Source: CAWJFP01 sp963842155 (lineage in GTDB: Bacteria; Pseudomonadota; Alphaproteobacteria; JACZXZ01). Taken from it: a stretch of DNA of 64,000 nucleotides. The translations under genes were made by a program, and so were the position numbers. Location of the stretch: NCBI GenBank assembly GCA_963842155.1, contig CAWJFP010000036.1, positions 186,001 through 250,000 of the forward strand, in the 5' to 3' direction. Position 1 is the first letter of the stretch. Each line of letters starts with the position of its first letter. The notes under the pieces are model-generated. The model had not been told where the DNA came from, made no database searches, and worked only from the letters and a program-made list of their open reading frames with translations. Positions 27,998 to 37,835 of this stretch are shown here, piece after piece.

Positions 27998-28837
27998 TTA
28001 GTCTGCCGCTCTCGATTTCTCTTCCCGCTTCACGAGATTCCATAATTCGTCCATCTCGGCCAGCGAGGATTGCTCCGGCGACCTGCCGCGGCTGCGCAAA
28101 ATCTCCTCGATGCGACGGAAGCGCCGCTCGAATTTCGCGTTGGCGCGGCGCAATGCCGCCTCGGGCTCCACCTCGATATGCCGCGCGAGATTGACCACGG
28201 CGAAGAGCAGGTCGCCCAGTTCCTCCTCGAGCTTTGCATGTGGCGCATGGCGAGCGAGCTCCGCTTTCAGCTCGTCGATCTCCTCGACGACCTTGTCGAA
28301 AATCGGCGCGGGCTCCGCCCAATCGAAGCCGACCCGCGCCGCTCGGCGCTGGAGCTTGAGCGCGCGCAGCAAGGCGGGGAGGGCGAGGGCGACGTCGGCC
28401 AGGGCGCTTCCCCCCGGGGCTCCCGCGGCATCGGCTGCGCGCTCGGCCGACTTTTGTTCCTCCCAGGCGAGTCGCTGCGCGGCCGCATCGCCGGCCATTT
28501 CGCCGCCGAACACGTGGGGATGGCGGCGAACCATCTTGTCGGCGATGGCGCCGGCCACCTGGTCGAAGTCGAAAAAGCCGGCTTCCTGGCCCATGCGGGC
28601 ATGGAACACGACCTGCAGCAGGAGATCGCCCAATTCGTCGCGCAAACCGGGCATGTCGCGGCGCTCGATCGCGTCGGCGACCTCGTAGGCCTCCTCGATC
28701 GTGTAAGGCGCGATGGTGGCGAAGCTTTGTTCGCGGTCCCAGGGACAGCCGCGCACGGCGTCCCTGAGGCGGGCCATGATCGCAACCAGGCGATCAATGT
28801 TGGCATTCCCGGCGCCCGGATTCTCGAGATCGGCCAT
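27998..28837 (-). CDS. mazG: Nucleoside triphosphate pyrophosphohydrolase
   Basis: Hydrolyses non-canonical and excess NTPs to NMP and pyrophosphate. 279 residues from the ATG at 28837 (an upstream ATG at 28888 is possible). There are two MazG repeats: GCPWDREQSFATIAPYTIEEAYEVADAIE with ELGDLLLQVVFHARM, and a C-terminal EEIDELKAEL with LEEELGDLLFAVVNLARH. The EExxE...ExxD metal ligands are intact in both. It is unconnected to a mazEF pair. Confidence 0.93.
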   Translation of the reverse strand: MADLENPGAGNANIDRLVAIMARLRDAVRGCPWDREQSFATIAPYTIEEAYEVADAIERRDMPGLRDELGDLLLQVVFHARMGQEAGFFDFDQVAGAIADKMVRRHPHVFGGEMAGDAAAQRLAWEEQKSAERAADAAGAPGGSALADVALALPALLRALKLQRRAARVGFDWAEPAPIFDKVVEEIDELKAELARHAPHAKLEEELGDLLFAVVNLARHIEVEPEAALRRANAKFERRFRRIEEILRSRGRSPEQSSLAEMDELWNLVKREEKSRAAD

Positions 28838-28962
28838 AGGAGCAATCCTCGGAAATTCGTAGATCGTGAATGCGGCTGCGCCAGTCATAACGCCGGGTGT
28901 AATGCGGGGGAAGGCGCGAAGGGGGATCAGGGGGTGTTTCGCTGCGCCTCGTCCAATTGCCT

Positions 28963-28978
28963 CATAATGTATATTATG
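28963..28978. promoter_or_regulatory. AT-rich palindrome upstream of mazG
   Basis: CATAAT-GTAT-ATTATG forms a perfect 6-base inverted repeat in an otherwise GC-rich stretch, 75-126 bases upstream of the two possible mazG starts. It could be a promoter element or an operator. No regulator can be assigned. Confidence 0.35.
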
Positions 28979-29054
28979 GAAAATACATTGTGTGCCAATC
29001 GAAACAGATAACTAACTTGCGCCGCTGTTACCTATCGGGAACCCCCCATTTTCC

Positions 29055-29840
29055 TTAAATCTCCACCACGAGCCCATCATAACCAGGCTCCACTCCCGGC
29101 GGGCAGCGCGCCGCGACCTCGTCGTAATCCATCTCGTAGTTCATATGGGTCAGCACGGCGCGCTCGGGCTTCACCCGCGCGATCCAGCCCAAGGTCTTGT
29201 CGAGATGGGAATGGGTGTCATGCGGCCTGAGCCGCAAGGCGTCCACGATCCAAAGCCGGACCCCCTCGAGCGCGGCAAAGGCGGCCTCCCCCAACTCCAC
29301 CACGTCGGTCGAATAGGCCACGGGCCCGAAGCGCAGCCCGAGCGTCTTCACGAAGCCATGCTCCTGCTCGAAAGGCACGACCTCGACCGGACCGATGCGG
29401 AACGCGCCGGCGATCTCGCGCGGCAGCAGGACCGGCTTGTAAAAGAAGCCCGCCGGATTGGGCGCGCGCTTGTCGTCGAGCGGCGGCAGAACATAGCCGA
29501 AACGCTCGCGGATTTTCGCCATCGTCTCGGGCGTCGCATAGGCCTCAAGCGGCGCCTGGCGGATGGCGTTCACCACGCGGAGATCGTCGATGCCGTGAAG
29601 ATGGTCGGCATGGGCATGGGTATAGATCACCGCGTCGAGGCGGCCGTCGCTACCGGCCGCCAGGAGCTGCGCGCGCAGGTCGGGCGTGCTGTCGACCAGG
29701 ATGCAGGTACCGCGCTCCTCGACCAGGATCGAGGAACGCAGCCGCCGGTTTCGGGGGTTCGCGGGATTGCAGGCGCCCCAGAAGCCGCCGATGAGCGGCA
29801 CGCCGCCCGATCCGCCGCAGCCCAGAATGGTAACCTTCAT
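29055..29840 (-). CDS. MBL-fold metallo-hydrolase, PhnP-like
   Basis: 261 residues. It opens with VTILGCGGSGGVPLIGG and has the metal motif THAHADHLHGIDDL, a second Asp in YSTDVVELG and a closing LTHMNYEMDYDE. This set resembles PhnP-type phosphodiesterases acting on cyclic or nucleotide phosphates. Its ATG overlaps the tatD stop (ATGA), and in alphaproteobacteria it commonly follows metG-tatD. The exact substrate is unproven. Confidence 0.88.
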   Translation of the reverse strand: MKVTILGCGGSGGVPLIGGFWGACNPANPRNRRLRSSILVEERGTCILVDSTPDLRAQLLAAGSDGRLDAVIYTHAHADHLHGIDDLRVVNAIRQAPLEAYATPETMAKIRERFGYVLPPLDDKRAPNPAGFFYKPVLLPREIAGAFRIGPVEVVPFEQEHGFVKTLGLRFGPVAYSTDVVELGEAAFAALEGVRLWIVDALRLRPHDTHSHLDKTLGWIARVKPERAVLTHMNYEMDYDEVAARCPPGVEPGYDGLVVEI

Positions 29841-30646
29841 GTAGAAGGCAAACTTTCAGTCATAACCGGCTTGGAAGCCTTGTTGAACAGCCGGAAGAAA
29901 TTTGCGGTCGTGGCCTCGGCCAGGGCCTCGCGCGAGACGCCCTTGAGCGCGGCCACGGCCGCGGCGGTATGGACGACAAAGGCGGGCTCGTTGCGCTTGC
30001 CGCGCAGCGGCACGGGCGCGAGGTAAGGCGCGTCCGTCTCGACCAGAAGTCTGTCCAGCGGCAGACCGCGCAGGATCGCGCGCAAAGGCTCCGCCGCCTT
30101 GAAGGTGACGATGCCGGAAATCGAGATGAAGAAGCCGAGCTCGAGCGCGCGCCGGGCCAACGCCGCGCCGGAGCTGAAGCAGTGCAGGAGCCCGCGCAGC
30201 GCGCCGTCCTGGCTCTCCTCGGCGAGGATTTCCGCCATATCCTCGTCGGCGTCGCGGGAATGGACGATAAGCGGCAGCCTTGTCGCACGCGCCGCCGCGC
30301 AATGGGCGCGGAACGCCCGTTTCTGCGCCTCGCGCGGGCTATGTTCATAATAATAGTCCAGCCCGGTCTCGCCGATGCCGATGACGCGCGGCTGGGCGGC
30401 AAGGGCGGCGAGCTGCTGGGGCTCGTCGGCCCCCTCCTCCACCGCCGCCTCATGCGGATGAACGCCGACCGAGCACCAGATCTCCGGATAAGTTTCCGCG
30501 ATCGCCCGCACGGCCGGGAAGCCCGTGAGCTTGGTCGAGATGGTGACCATCGTCGCCACTCCGGCCGCCCGCGCCCGCGCCACCACGGCGTCACGCTCGG
30601 GCGCGAAGTCGGGGAAGTCGAGATGGCAATGGCTGTCGACCAGCAT
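29837..30646 (-). CDS. tatD: TatD-family metal-dependent hydrolase
   Basis: 269 residues from ATG at 30646 (MLVDSHCHLDFPDF). The metal ligands are the HCH pair, the E of GIGETGLDYYY, H in LPLIVHSRDAD, H in LLHCFSSG and D in LLVETDAPYLAPVP. TatD proteins are 3'-5' DNases/deoxyribonucleases of the amidohydrolase fold. The start overlaps the metG stop by one base (TGATG). In the sequence as given it appears fused in frame to metG, which is an effect of the frameshift near 30716. Confidence 0.92.
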   Translation of the reverse strand: MLVDSHCHLDFPDFAPERDAVVARARAAGVATMVTISTKLTGFPAVRAIAETYPEIWCSVGVHPHEAAVEEGADEPQQLAALAAQPRVIGIGETGLDYYYEHSPREAQKRAFRAHCAAARATRLPLIVHSRDADEDMAEILAEESQDGALRGLLHCFSSGAALARRALELGFFISISGIVTFKAAEPLRAILRGLPLDRLLVETDAPYLAPVPLRGKRNEPAFVVHTAAAVAALKGVSREALAEATTANFFRLFNKASKPVMTESLPST

Positions 30647-32236
30647 CAGGAAGCGGCCTCGCTTTCGGGGGAAGTCGCAGGCTCCACATAACGGGGAAAG
30701 ATGCCCTCTGGCTTGGGCAATGACCGTGCCTTCCTTCAGAGGTCTCGCCTGCAAGGCTTTGAAATCGCGCGCATCGACTGGCACGGCGAGCAGATCGAGC
30801 AGACGCGCGCAGGAGGCCGGCATGAAGGGCGAGGCGAGGATGGCAAGATGCCGGATCGCCTCGGCCAGGACATAGAGCACGGTCGCCATCCGCTTCTGGT
30901 CGGTCTTGGCGAGGGCCCAAGGCGCGTTCTCATCCACATAGCGGTTCGCCAGGCTGACGACGCGCCAGATCGCCTCGAGCGCCCGGTGGAAGGCCTGCTC
31001 GCGCATCTGACCGCGCACTTCCTCCAGCAGCGCTAGCGCGGCATCGAGCAGGTTGCGGTCGTGGGCGGTGAATTCGCCCGAGGTCGGCACCGTGCCACGG
31101 CAATTGCGCTGGACCAACGTCAGCACGCGCTGCGCCAGATTGCCGAAATCATTGGCCAGATCGCCATTGATGCGCGCGACCATGGTCTCGTGGCTGATAT
31201 AGCCGTCCGAGCCGAAGGGTACCTCGCGCATGAGGTAATAGCGCACCGGATCGAGGCCATATTGCGCGATCAGCTCGGCGGGCCGGACGACATTGCCGAG
31301 CGATTTGGACATTTTCTCGCCCTTGTTGAGCAGCCAGCCATGGGCGAAGATGCGCTTCGGCGTCGCGATGCCGGCGGCCATCAGAAAGGCGGGCCAATAG
31401 ACCGCGTGGAAGCGCAGGATATCCTTGCCCACCATATGAAAAACAGTGGGCCAATAGGTTGAAAAGGCCTCCGATTTAGCATTGGGGTAATCGACTGCCG
31501 TGAGGTAGTTGGTGAGCGCGTCGAGCCACACATACATGATATGGCTGGGCGCATCGGGCACCGGCACCCCCCAGGCGAAGGTGGTGCGCGAGATCGAAAG
31601 GTCGGTCAGCCCCTGCTCGACGAAGCTGATCACCTCGTTGCGCCGTGTCGCCGGCCCGATGAGCTCGGGCTGCTCGCGATAGAGTTCGAGCAGCCGCTCG
31701 CTCCAGTCGGACAGGCGGAAGAAGTAGCTCGGCTCCTCGACCCATTCCACCTCGGCCCCGGAAGGCGCGCGTTTCTTGCCGTCGGGCCCCGTGGTCAGCT
31801 CGGATTCGGCGTAGAAGGCCTCGTCCCGCACGGCGTACCAGCCGGGATATTTGGCGAGATAGATGTTGTCGCGCCCCTTAGGCGATTTGTTGGCCGCAAT
31901 GGCCCGCCAGATCGCCTGGCTCGCCTTGATATGGCGCGGCTCGGTGGTGCGGATGAACGCATCGTTCGATAGGTTCAGAAGCTTGCCCAGCTCGCGGAAA
32001 TTGCCCGACATTTTATCGCAGAAGGCTTTGGGGTCCTCGCCCGCGGCACGGGCCGATTTCTCGACCTTCTGGCCATGCTCGTCGGTGCCGGTGAGGAAGA
32101 GCACGTCGTAGCCGTCGAGGCGCATGAAGCGCGCCAGCACGTCGCAGGCAAGCGAGGTATAGGCATGCCCGATATGCGGCCTATCGTTCACGTAGTAGAT
32201 CGGCGTCGTCAGATAAAACGCCGGCTGGGCGGCCAT
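30646..32236 (-). CDS. metG: Methionyl-tRNA synthetase, frameshift near the C-terminus
   Basis: Charges initiator and elongator tRNA-Met. HIGH motif in DRPHIGHAYTSLACD and KMSKS in GEKMSKSLGNVV. Between them the zinc-knuckle cysteines of the E. coli type are absent, as in the shorter alphaproteobacterial form. An extra C (CCC for CC at 30715-30717) shifts the end. Corrected, the protein finishes KPEGIFPRYVEP and stops at TGA overlapping the tatD ATG, giving about 529 residues. It belongs to the tmk-holB-metG-tatD run. Confidence 0.95.
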
Positions 32237-32284
32237 CCGTTCCTCCTCGGGAATCCGGGCAATATAGAGAGCAAAACTGCCAGC

Positions 32285-33388
32285 TCAAGCGCGCGCGGCG
32301 CCCTCGAAGGAGAGCAGCGCCGTCAGCATCACCTGCTTGCGGTCGAGACTGAGCCTGTCGGCCTGGGCGAACAAAAGCTTGGCTTTTTCCCATACCTCGA
32401 GCCAGCGATCAAGGTTTCGCGGGCCGGCGAGGCGGCGATAGAGCCCGGCCTCGCCAGGCAGCAGCTCGGAGGGCGCCTCGCCCGTGCCGGCCGCTTTGAG
32501 CAGGCGGGCAAGCCACCAGAGCAGCAGCTCGCTCACGACCCGGTAGGTCGCCTGGCCCTCGTTGCCCGACATGCGGTCGGCAAGCTTGTAAAGGGCGGCG
32601 GCGTCAAGCACAGGCAGGCTCTCGAGCAAGGCCAGGAGATCGCGCAGCAGGCCGAGCCCGTCGGCCTCCGCCAGAGCCAAGGCATGGCCGGCGCTCCCCT
32701 CCGCCAGGCCGGCGATGGCGCGCGCATCGCTAGCCTCGAGATCGGGCCGCCGCTCCGCCAATATCCGCGCAATGGTCTCGGCCGAGAGGGCCTTGAGGGC
32801 GAGCCGACGGCAACGCGAGCGGACGGTCGGCAGGAGACGGCCCGGCGCATGGCTCACCAGCAAGATCACGGCTTGGCGCGGCGGCTCCTCGACGATCTTC
32901 AGCACGGCATTCGCGGCGTTGCGGTTCATCTCCTCGGCGCCGTCGATCACCACCACGCGCCAGCCCCCCTCGGCCGGCGTCAGATGCAGGAAGTCGCTCA
33001 CCCCGCGCGCGTCATCGACCAGGATCTCGCTGCGCAGGCGGCCGCGCTCGTCGAGCGTCCGTTCGACGGTGAGGAGATCCGCATGCCCGCCCGAGGCCAC
33101 GCGGCGGAACACCGGATGATCGGGCGGAAGCGCGAGCGTCGCGGCTTCAGGCAAGGCCGCGGCGAAGAGGCCGCCCTTGTCCGCGTTGCCCTGCGCCAGC
33201 AGGAAGCGGGCGAAGCGAAAGGCCAGCGTCGCCTTGCCGATGCCGCGCGGGCCCCCGATGAGCCAGGCATGCGGCAGCCGCCCGGAGCGCCAAGCCTCGA
33301 GCAAGCTCCGCTCGGCCGCCTCGTGCCCATAAAGATCGGGATTGGCGCGGGGCGGAAGGGCGCCGCCTGCTGCCTCCATGTCGCTCAT
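32285..33388 (-). CDS. holB: DNA polymerase III delta-prime subunit
   Basis: 367 residues. The AAA+ P-loop-like segment AWLIGGPRGIGKATLAFRFARFLL, the Walker B region RVVVIDGAEEMNRNAANAVLKIVEEPP and the SRC motif in LLPTVRSRCRRL are typical of delta-prime, a stator part of the clamp loader. The ATG at 33388 overlaps the tmk stop (ATGA). The zinc cysteines of the E. coli protein are not obvious. Confidence 0.92.
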   Translation of the reverse strand: MSDMEAAGGALPPRANPDLYGHEAAERSLLEAWRSGRLPHAWLIGGPRGIGKATLAFRFARFLLAQGNADKGGLFAAALPEAATLALPPDHPVFRRVASGGHADLLTVERTLDERGRLRSEILVDDARGVSDFLHLTPAEGGWRVVVIDGAEEMNRNAANAVLKIVEEPPRQAVILLVSHAPGRLLPTVRSRCRRLALKALSAETIARILAERRPDLEASDARAIAGLAEGSAGHALALAEADGLGLLRDLLALLESLPVLDAAALYKLADRMSGNEGQATYRVVSELLLWWLARLLKAAGTGEAPSELLPGEAGLYRRLAGPRNLDRWLEVWEKAKLLFAQADRLSLDRKQVMLTALLSFEGAARA

Positions 33389-34020
33389 AGGGCGATCCCG
33401 AAACGCTCCGCCACCGCGCGGCGCAGCGCCCTTTGCACCGCCTCGACTGGGCCGGCCGCGTCGATGACCCGGCAACGCCCCGGCTCGCGCCGCGCGATAT
33501 CGAGGAAGCCCTCGCGCAGGCGGAGGTGAAAGCTCTTGTCCATACGCTCGTACCGCGTCTCGCCGCCGGCGCGCTTCTCGGCCCGCGCCAAGCCTGCTTC
33601 GACCGGCAGATCGAGGATCAGCGTGAGATCTGGCATGAAGCCGCCGAGGGCAAGGCGCTGACCGATCTCGACGGTCTCGCGGCCGAGACCCTGCGCGTAG
33701 CCTTGATAGGCCATGGTGGAATCGGCGAAGCGGTCGCAGATCACCCATGCGCCGCGCTCCAGCGCAGGGCGGATCGATCTTGTCACATGCTCGCGCCTGG
33801 CAGCGAGAAAAAGCAGGAGCTCGCTCATCGGCTCCCAGCCGCCTTCCGCGCCCTGCAGGAGCAGCGAGCGGATCGCCTCCGCGCCCAGCGAGCCGCCCGG
33901 CTCGCGCGTGGCGAGAACCTCCAGGCCGGCCTGCCGCAAGGCCTGGCCGAGAAGCGCTGCTTGCGTGCTCTTCCCCGCCCCCTCCCCGCCTTCGAGGGTG
34001 ATGAAGCGGCCTTGGCTCAC
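33385..34020 (-). CDS. tmk: Thymidylate kinase
   Basis: Phosphorylates dTMP to dTDP. 211 residues. The P-loop is FITLEGGEGAGKSTQ, the dTMP-binding DRY-like motif is VICDRFADSTMAYQG, and a LID-type segment ARAEKRAGGETRYERMD follows. The start is a GTG at 34020 whose next A completes a GTGA overlap with the dacC stop, so translation is coupled. Confidence 0.95.
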   Translation of the reverse strand: MSQGRFITLEGGEGAGKSTQAALLGQALRQAGLEVLATREPGGSLGAEAIRSLLLQGAEGGWEPMSELLLFLAARREHVTRSIRPALERGAWVICDRFADSTMAYQGYAQGLGRETVEIGQRLALGGFMPDLTLILDLPVEAGLARAEKRAGGETRYERMDKSFHLRLREGFLDIARREPGRCRVIDAAGPVEAVQRALRRAVAERFGIAL

Positions 34021-35216
34021 GATGCGCTCAGCCTCCTCGCGCCCCAGATCAAATAATGCAATGCCGCGGTGGCCCGGCCGAGAAAGCCGAGCTCGGGGAC
34101 CGCGGCGCCGGCCTTGAGCGGAATATGAACGGGCGATATGTCGGGAGTTGAGGCCTCGAGCTCGCCGATCCTGTCGCCCTTCTGGATCGGCGCCGGCACG
34201 GGCCCGGTATAGCGGACCACGACCTTGAGCTGGTCGCGCTCGCCGCGCGGGATGGTGACGATCAGGCCTTGATCCGCCAGCAGCGGCACGCTCGGCTCGG
34301 TGCCGAGCCAGACCTCGGCGTCGCTCACCTTGTCGCCGGCCTTGAGGAGCGCGTAGTTGCCCCATTCGCGGTAGCCCCATTCGAGCAGGGTCTCGGATTC
34401 CCGCGCCCGCTCATTGACCGATCCCATGCCGTTGAGCACCAGGATGAGGCGGCGGCCGTCGCGCACGGCCGATGCGGTGAGGCCGTAGCCGCCGGCGTCG
34501 GTGTGGCCGGTCTTGATGCCGTCGACGTTCACCGTCTTGTAGAGCAGCGGGTTCCGGTTGCCTTGCTTGATGCCGTTATAGGCGAAGTCGATCTCGCTGA
34601 AATAATGATAATATTGCGGGAAGTCGATGATCAGGCGGCGGCCGAGGATCGCGAGATCGCGCGCGGTCATATATTGCTGCGGATCGGGCCAGCCCGAGGA
34701 ATCGACGAAATGGCTGCCCTTGAGGCCGAGCTCCGCGGCCTTCTTGTTCATCAGCTCGGCGAAGGCCGCCTCGTTGCCGGCGAGCCCCTCCGCCACCACC
34801 ACGCAAGCGTCGTTGCCCGATTGCACGGCGATGCCCTGGATGAGCTCCTCGACGCGCACCCGGCTGCCCAGCGCCACGAACATCTTGGAGCCGCCCATGC
34901 GCCATGCGCGTTCGCTCACCGGCAGGCTGTCGTCGGGCTTGATGCGGCCCGCCTTGAGATATTCGAACAGGATGTAGAGCGTCATCATCTTGCTCATCGA
35001 GGAGGGCGCCATGCGTTCGTCGGCGTTCTTCTCGAACATCACCGTTCCGGTCGCGAAGTCGACCATGATGGCCTGCTTGGCCGAAGTGTCGATGGTGGGC
35101 TTCGCCGCGGCGGCGGGCGCGGCGGAGAGCGCGACGAGCGCGAGGGCGACGAGCGAAGCGAGCGCGCGAGCGGAGCGCGAGGCCGGCACGGCGTTGCCGG
35201 TTGAGTGCGAGATCAT
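34017..35216 (-). CDS. dacC: D-alanyl-D-alanine carboxypeptidase (PBP5/6 type)
   Basis: Periplasmic, membrane-anchored enzyme that trims peptidoglycan stem peptides. 399 residues. The signal peptide is about residues 1-38 (ALASLVALALVALSAAPAAAA). The catalytic motifs are SSMSK (SxxK), SGN in AVQSGNDACVVVAEG and KTGHT. The PBP5-type C-terminal domain follows, ending in an amphipathic stretch (ATAALHYLIWGARRL) as the likely membrane anchor. The gene heads the coupled dacC-tmk-holB series. Confidence 0.93.
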   Translation of the reverse strand: MISHSTGNAVPASRSARALASLVALALVALSAAPAAAAKPTIDTSAKQAIMVDFATGTVMFEKNADERMAPSSMSKMMTLYILFEYLKAGRIKPDDSLPVSERAWRMGGSKMFVALGSRVRVEELIQGIAVQSGNDACVVVAEGLAGNEAAFAELMNKKAAELGLKGSHFVDSSGWPDPQQYMTARDLAILGRRLIIDFPQYYHYFSEIDFAYNGIKQGNRNPLLYKTVNVDGIKTGHTDAGGYGLTASAVRDGRRLILVLNGMGSVNERARESETLLEWGYREWGNYALLKAGDKVSDAEVWLGTEPSVPLLADQGLIVTIPRGERDQLKVVVRYTGPVPAPIQKGDRIGELEASTPDISPVHIPLKAGAAVPELGFLGRATAALHYLIWGARRLSAS

Positions 35217-35356
35217 GGCTTCGTTGCAACCTTTCCCAAAACGCCCCTGACGGCGCCGAACGGACTGACGCGGAATCGACGTGACGATGCGCCGGCAGCT
35301 TATCGGCGGAATATGCCCAAATTTTGGCGTCTGCGCTTATTTCCTGGGTGACCCGC

Positions 35357-36712
35357 CTATTCCGTCACGATGCGGGCGTCGGAATATCCGGCATGGAGAA
35401 CGCTGTCGAGCAGCTTGCCGGCGACCACGACGTTCGCGGCCGGCCCCACGAAGACGCGGAAGAAGGGCTGGCCGTTCACGGTGGCCTGGGACACGCGCGC
35501 GGGAGCAAGGACCGACAGCCTGGCGCAAAGCCGGTTGGCATTCGTGAATTGGCTGAAGGCGCCCACCTGGATAAAGAGCCCGTTGCCGCTGGCCGGCGCG
35601 GCGCTCGCTATGCGCGCAGGCGACAGGATCGGCGCCGCGGGGGCTGGGCTCATATGGGGCGCCGGAGGTCCGCTCGGCAACGACGCTGCTGTGGCCGAGG
35701 CCGGCGCGCGGGCGACCATGGGCACCGCTTTCGCAGGCGGGAGCTGCGGCGGCAAGGCAGCGACGGCGGTGGGCGCTTGCTTACGCGGCGCTGCGGGCGC
35801 GCTCGCCGGCGGCACCGCGGCGGTGGCAGGCGCGATCAGCTGGACCGGGGGCGCCGATGCTGCCGCCGGAGGGGCCGCCGAGGCGATGGGCGCGGCAGCC
35901 GGGGTCAGGCCGGGCGGTGGCGGCAAGGCGACCGCCGTCACGGGCTGGAGCCGCGGCGCGGCGGCGGCGGCGTCGATGGGCGACGACACCGGGCTCGGCG
36001 CATCGGTCGCGACGACCATGTTGGCCGGCTGGAAACCCGCCGCGGGCAGGCTCGCGACGCCGACCGGTGCGATCGGCGGCAGCGGCGCGGTCGCTACGGC
36101 GGCGGCGGAGCTTGCCGAGGCCGTCGAGCCCGGCGCGGACGACATCCCGGCCATCAGGGTCTCGGCCGATGGCGTCTGTCCCTTCATCGCCAGCAAGGCC
36201 GCCTGGTGGCTCTCCTCCGGCATGATCTGGACCCGCACCTTGGCGGTGCCGGGGCCGAGCATGCCGATGAGCTGGGCGGAGCGGCGCGAGAGGTCGATGA
36301 TCCGGCCTTCGACGAAGGGGCCGCGGTCGTTGATCCGCACGACGATGTCGCGGCCATTATCGAGATTGGTGACATGCACGATGCTCGGCAACGGCAGCGT
36401 CTTATGCGCCGCCGTCACGTCGTTCATGTTGTAGACCTCGCCGTTGGCGGTGAACTTGCCGTCGAAATTCGGCCCATACCAGGAGGCAATGCCGATCTCG
36501 TCGTAATTGTCGTTGACCGCGGGGTAGTACCAGATGCCGTCGATCTCATAGGGCGCCCCAACCCGATAAAATCCCGTCGCGGGAGCGCCGCTCGGCGTCG
36601 CCGCGGGCGGCCCGCCGGCGCTCGACGTGGGATGCGGGTGGCTGGCGCAGCCGCTCAGCAGCAACGCGACCAAAGCGCCGAAAGCACCACCTGAAACGAT
36701 CGGCTTCAGCAT
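35357..36712 (-). CDS. rlpA: RlpA-like lipoprotein with SPOR domain
   Basis: 451 residues. A lipobox LLLSGC near residue 22 predicts an outer-membrane lipoprotein. The double-psi beta-barrel domain contains GIASWYGPNFDGKFTANGE, AAHKTLPLPS and VRINDRGPFVEGRIIDLS, the RlpA lytic transglycosylase core. A long low-complexity Ala/Pro linker (about 190-360) leads to a C-terminal SPOR domain (LFIQVGAFSQFTNANRL), which binds denuded glycan at the septum. Confidence 0.93.
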   Translation of the reverse strand: MLKPIVSGGAFGALVALLLSGCASHPHPTSSAGGPPAATPSGAPATGFYRVGAPYEIDGIWYYPAVNDNYDEIGIASWYGPNFDGKFTANGEVYNMNDVTAAHKTLPLPSIVHVTNLDNGRDIVVRINDRGPFVEGRIIDLSRRSAQLIGMLGPGTAKVRVQIMPEESHQAALLAMKGQTPSAETLMAGMSSAPGSTASASSAAAVATAPLPPIAPVGVASLPAAGFQPANMVVATDAPSPVSSPIDAAAAAPRLQPVTAVALPPPPGLTPAAAPIASAAPPAAASAPPVQLIAPATAAVPPASAPAAPRKQAPTAVAALPPQLPPAKAVPMVARAPASATAASLPSGPPAPHMSPAPAAPILSPARIASAAPASGNGLFIQVGAFSQFTNANRLCARLSVLAPARVSQATVNGQPFFRVFVGPAANVVVAGKLLDSVLHAGYSDARIVTE

Positions 36713-36753
36713 ATCTAGTGGCCGCCCCCTCGACTCTTCGCTTATTTAGTAGA

Positions 36754-37707
36754 TTACTGCGATCCGATCCGGTCGGCAAGCAATCCCGCGGCCGTAGCGA
36801 AGAAAGTCGAGCGGTTCCATTTGAGGATGGCGCGGTAATTGTCGTAGACGGCGAAGGCCGGCCCCATCCCGGGGCCGTCCGGCTCGACGAGGGAGGCCAT
36901 GAAGCCGTCGCGCGGCAAGGGCCCGCCATCGACGCGACGTACCCCCAAGGCCGCCCAATCCTGCAGCGGCTTCTTCTCGTCGAGATCGACGAGGCGATGA
37001 TCGAAGCCGGTCGGCAGGCGGACCTCCATCCCCCAGCTCTGGTTCGGCGTCCAACCCACTTGCGCAAGGTAGTTGGCGATCGAGGCCAGCACGTCGGGCG
37101 TGCTGTGCCAGATGTCGCGATGGCCGGTGCCGTAATAATCGACGGCGTAGCGCAGATAGCTCGAGGGCATGAATTGCGCCTGGCCCATGGCGCCGGCCCA
37201 GGAGCCCGTCATCACCGGCAGATCGATATAGCCGTGATCGACGATGCGGAGCGCGGCCAGGAGCTCGCCGCGGAAATAGGAGCCGCGCCTTCCGTCATAG
37301 GCAAGCGTGGCCAGCGCCGTCACCACGGGATAGTCGCCGGTGATGCGGCCGAAATCGCTCTCGATCCCCCACAGCGCCAGCACGAAGGGCGGCTGCACGC
37401 CGTAGGTCGCGGCGATACGGTCGAGCAGCTGGCGATGCTCCTCGCCCATCGCCCTCCCCTTCTCCACCCGCGCGTCCGGCACCACGCGATCGACATATTC
37501 CTCGAAGGTGAGGGTGAATTCGGGCTGCTTGCGGTCGAGCTCGATTACGTGCGGGATAGGCTGGATATTGATCAAAGCGCGATTGACGGTGGCGCGCGAG
37601 ATGCCCTTGGCCAGCGCCTCGGCGCGCAGCGCCTTGAGCCAGGTCGCGAAGTCGAGATCGTTCGCCCGCACGGCCGCGGGCGCGACGAGCAGCAGGGCCG
37701 CGGCCAA
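36754..37707 (-). CDS. mltB: Lytic murein transglycosylase, MltB type
   Basis: The catalytic Glu is in LALWGIESDFGRITGDYPV. The family blocks SWAGAMGQAQFMPSSYLRYAVD, DVLASIANYLAQVGW and FAVYDNYRAILKWNRS are present. The same-frame start is only a TTG at 37707, giving a signal-like MAAALLLVAPAAVRA without a basic N-region. The frame upstream encodes GRILATLAAALLL but has no start. An ATG at 37757 in the next frame would supply a normal basic N-region if one base is missing near 37725. The true start is open. Confidence 0.88.
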   Translation of the reverse strand: MAAALLLVAPAAVRANDLDFATWLKALRAEALAKGISRATVNRALINIQPIPHVIELDRKQPEFTLTFEEYVDRVVPDARVEKGRAMGEEHRQLLDRIAATYGVQPPFVLALWGIESDFGRITGDYPVVTALATLAYDGRRGSYFRGELLAALRIVDHGYIDLPVMTGSWAGAMGQAQFMPSSYLRYAVDYYGTGHRDIWHSTPDVLASIANYLAQVGWTPNQSWGMEVRLPTGFDHRLVDLDEKKPLQDWAALGVRRVDGGPLPRDGFMASLVEPDGPGMGPAFAVYDNYRAILKWNRSTFFATAAGLLADRIGSQ

Positions 37708-37835
37708 GGTCGCGAGAATGCGCCCGGCCGCCGCGCTGGCCGGACCGTTGTCGCCATATTCGAATCACGAGCGGGAGCATGAGGCCCCTTCTGCCATAGG
37801 GCCGGGGCGAACGTCCATCATCAATCGCCCGATCA

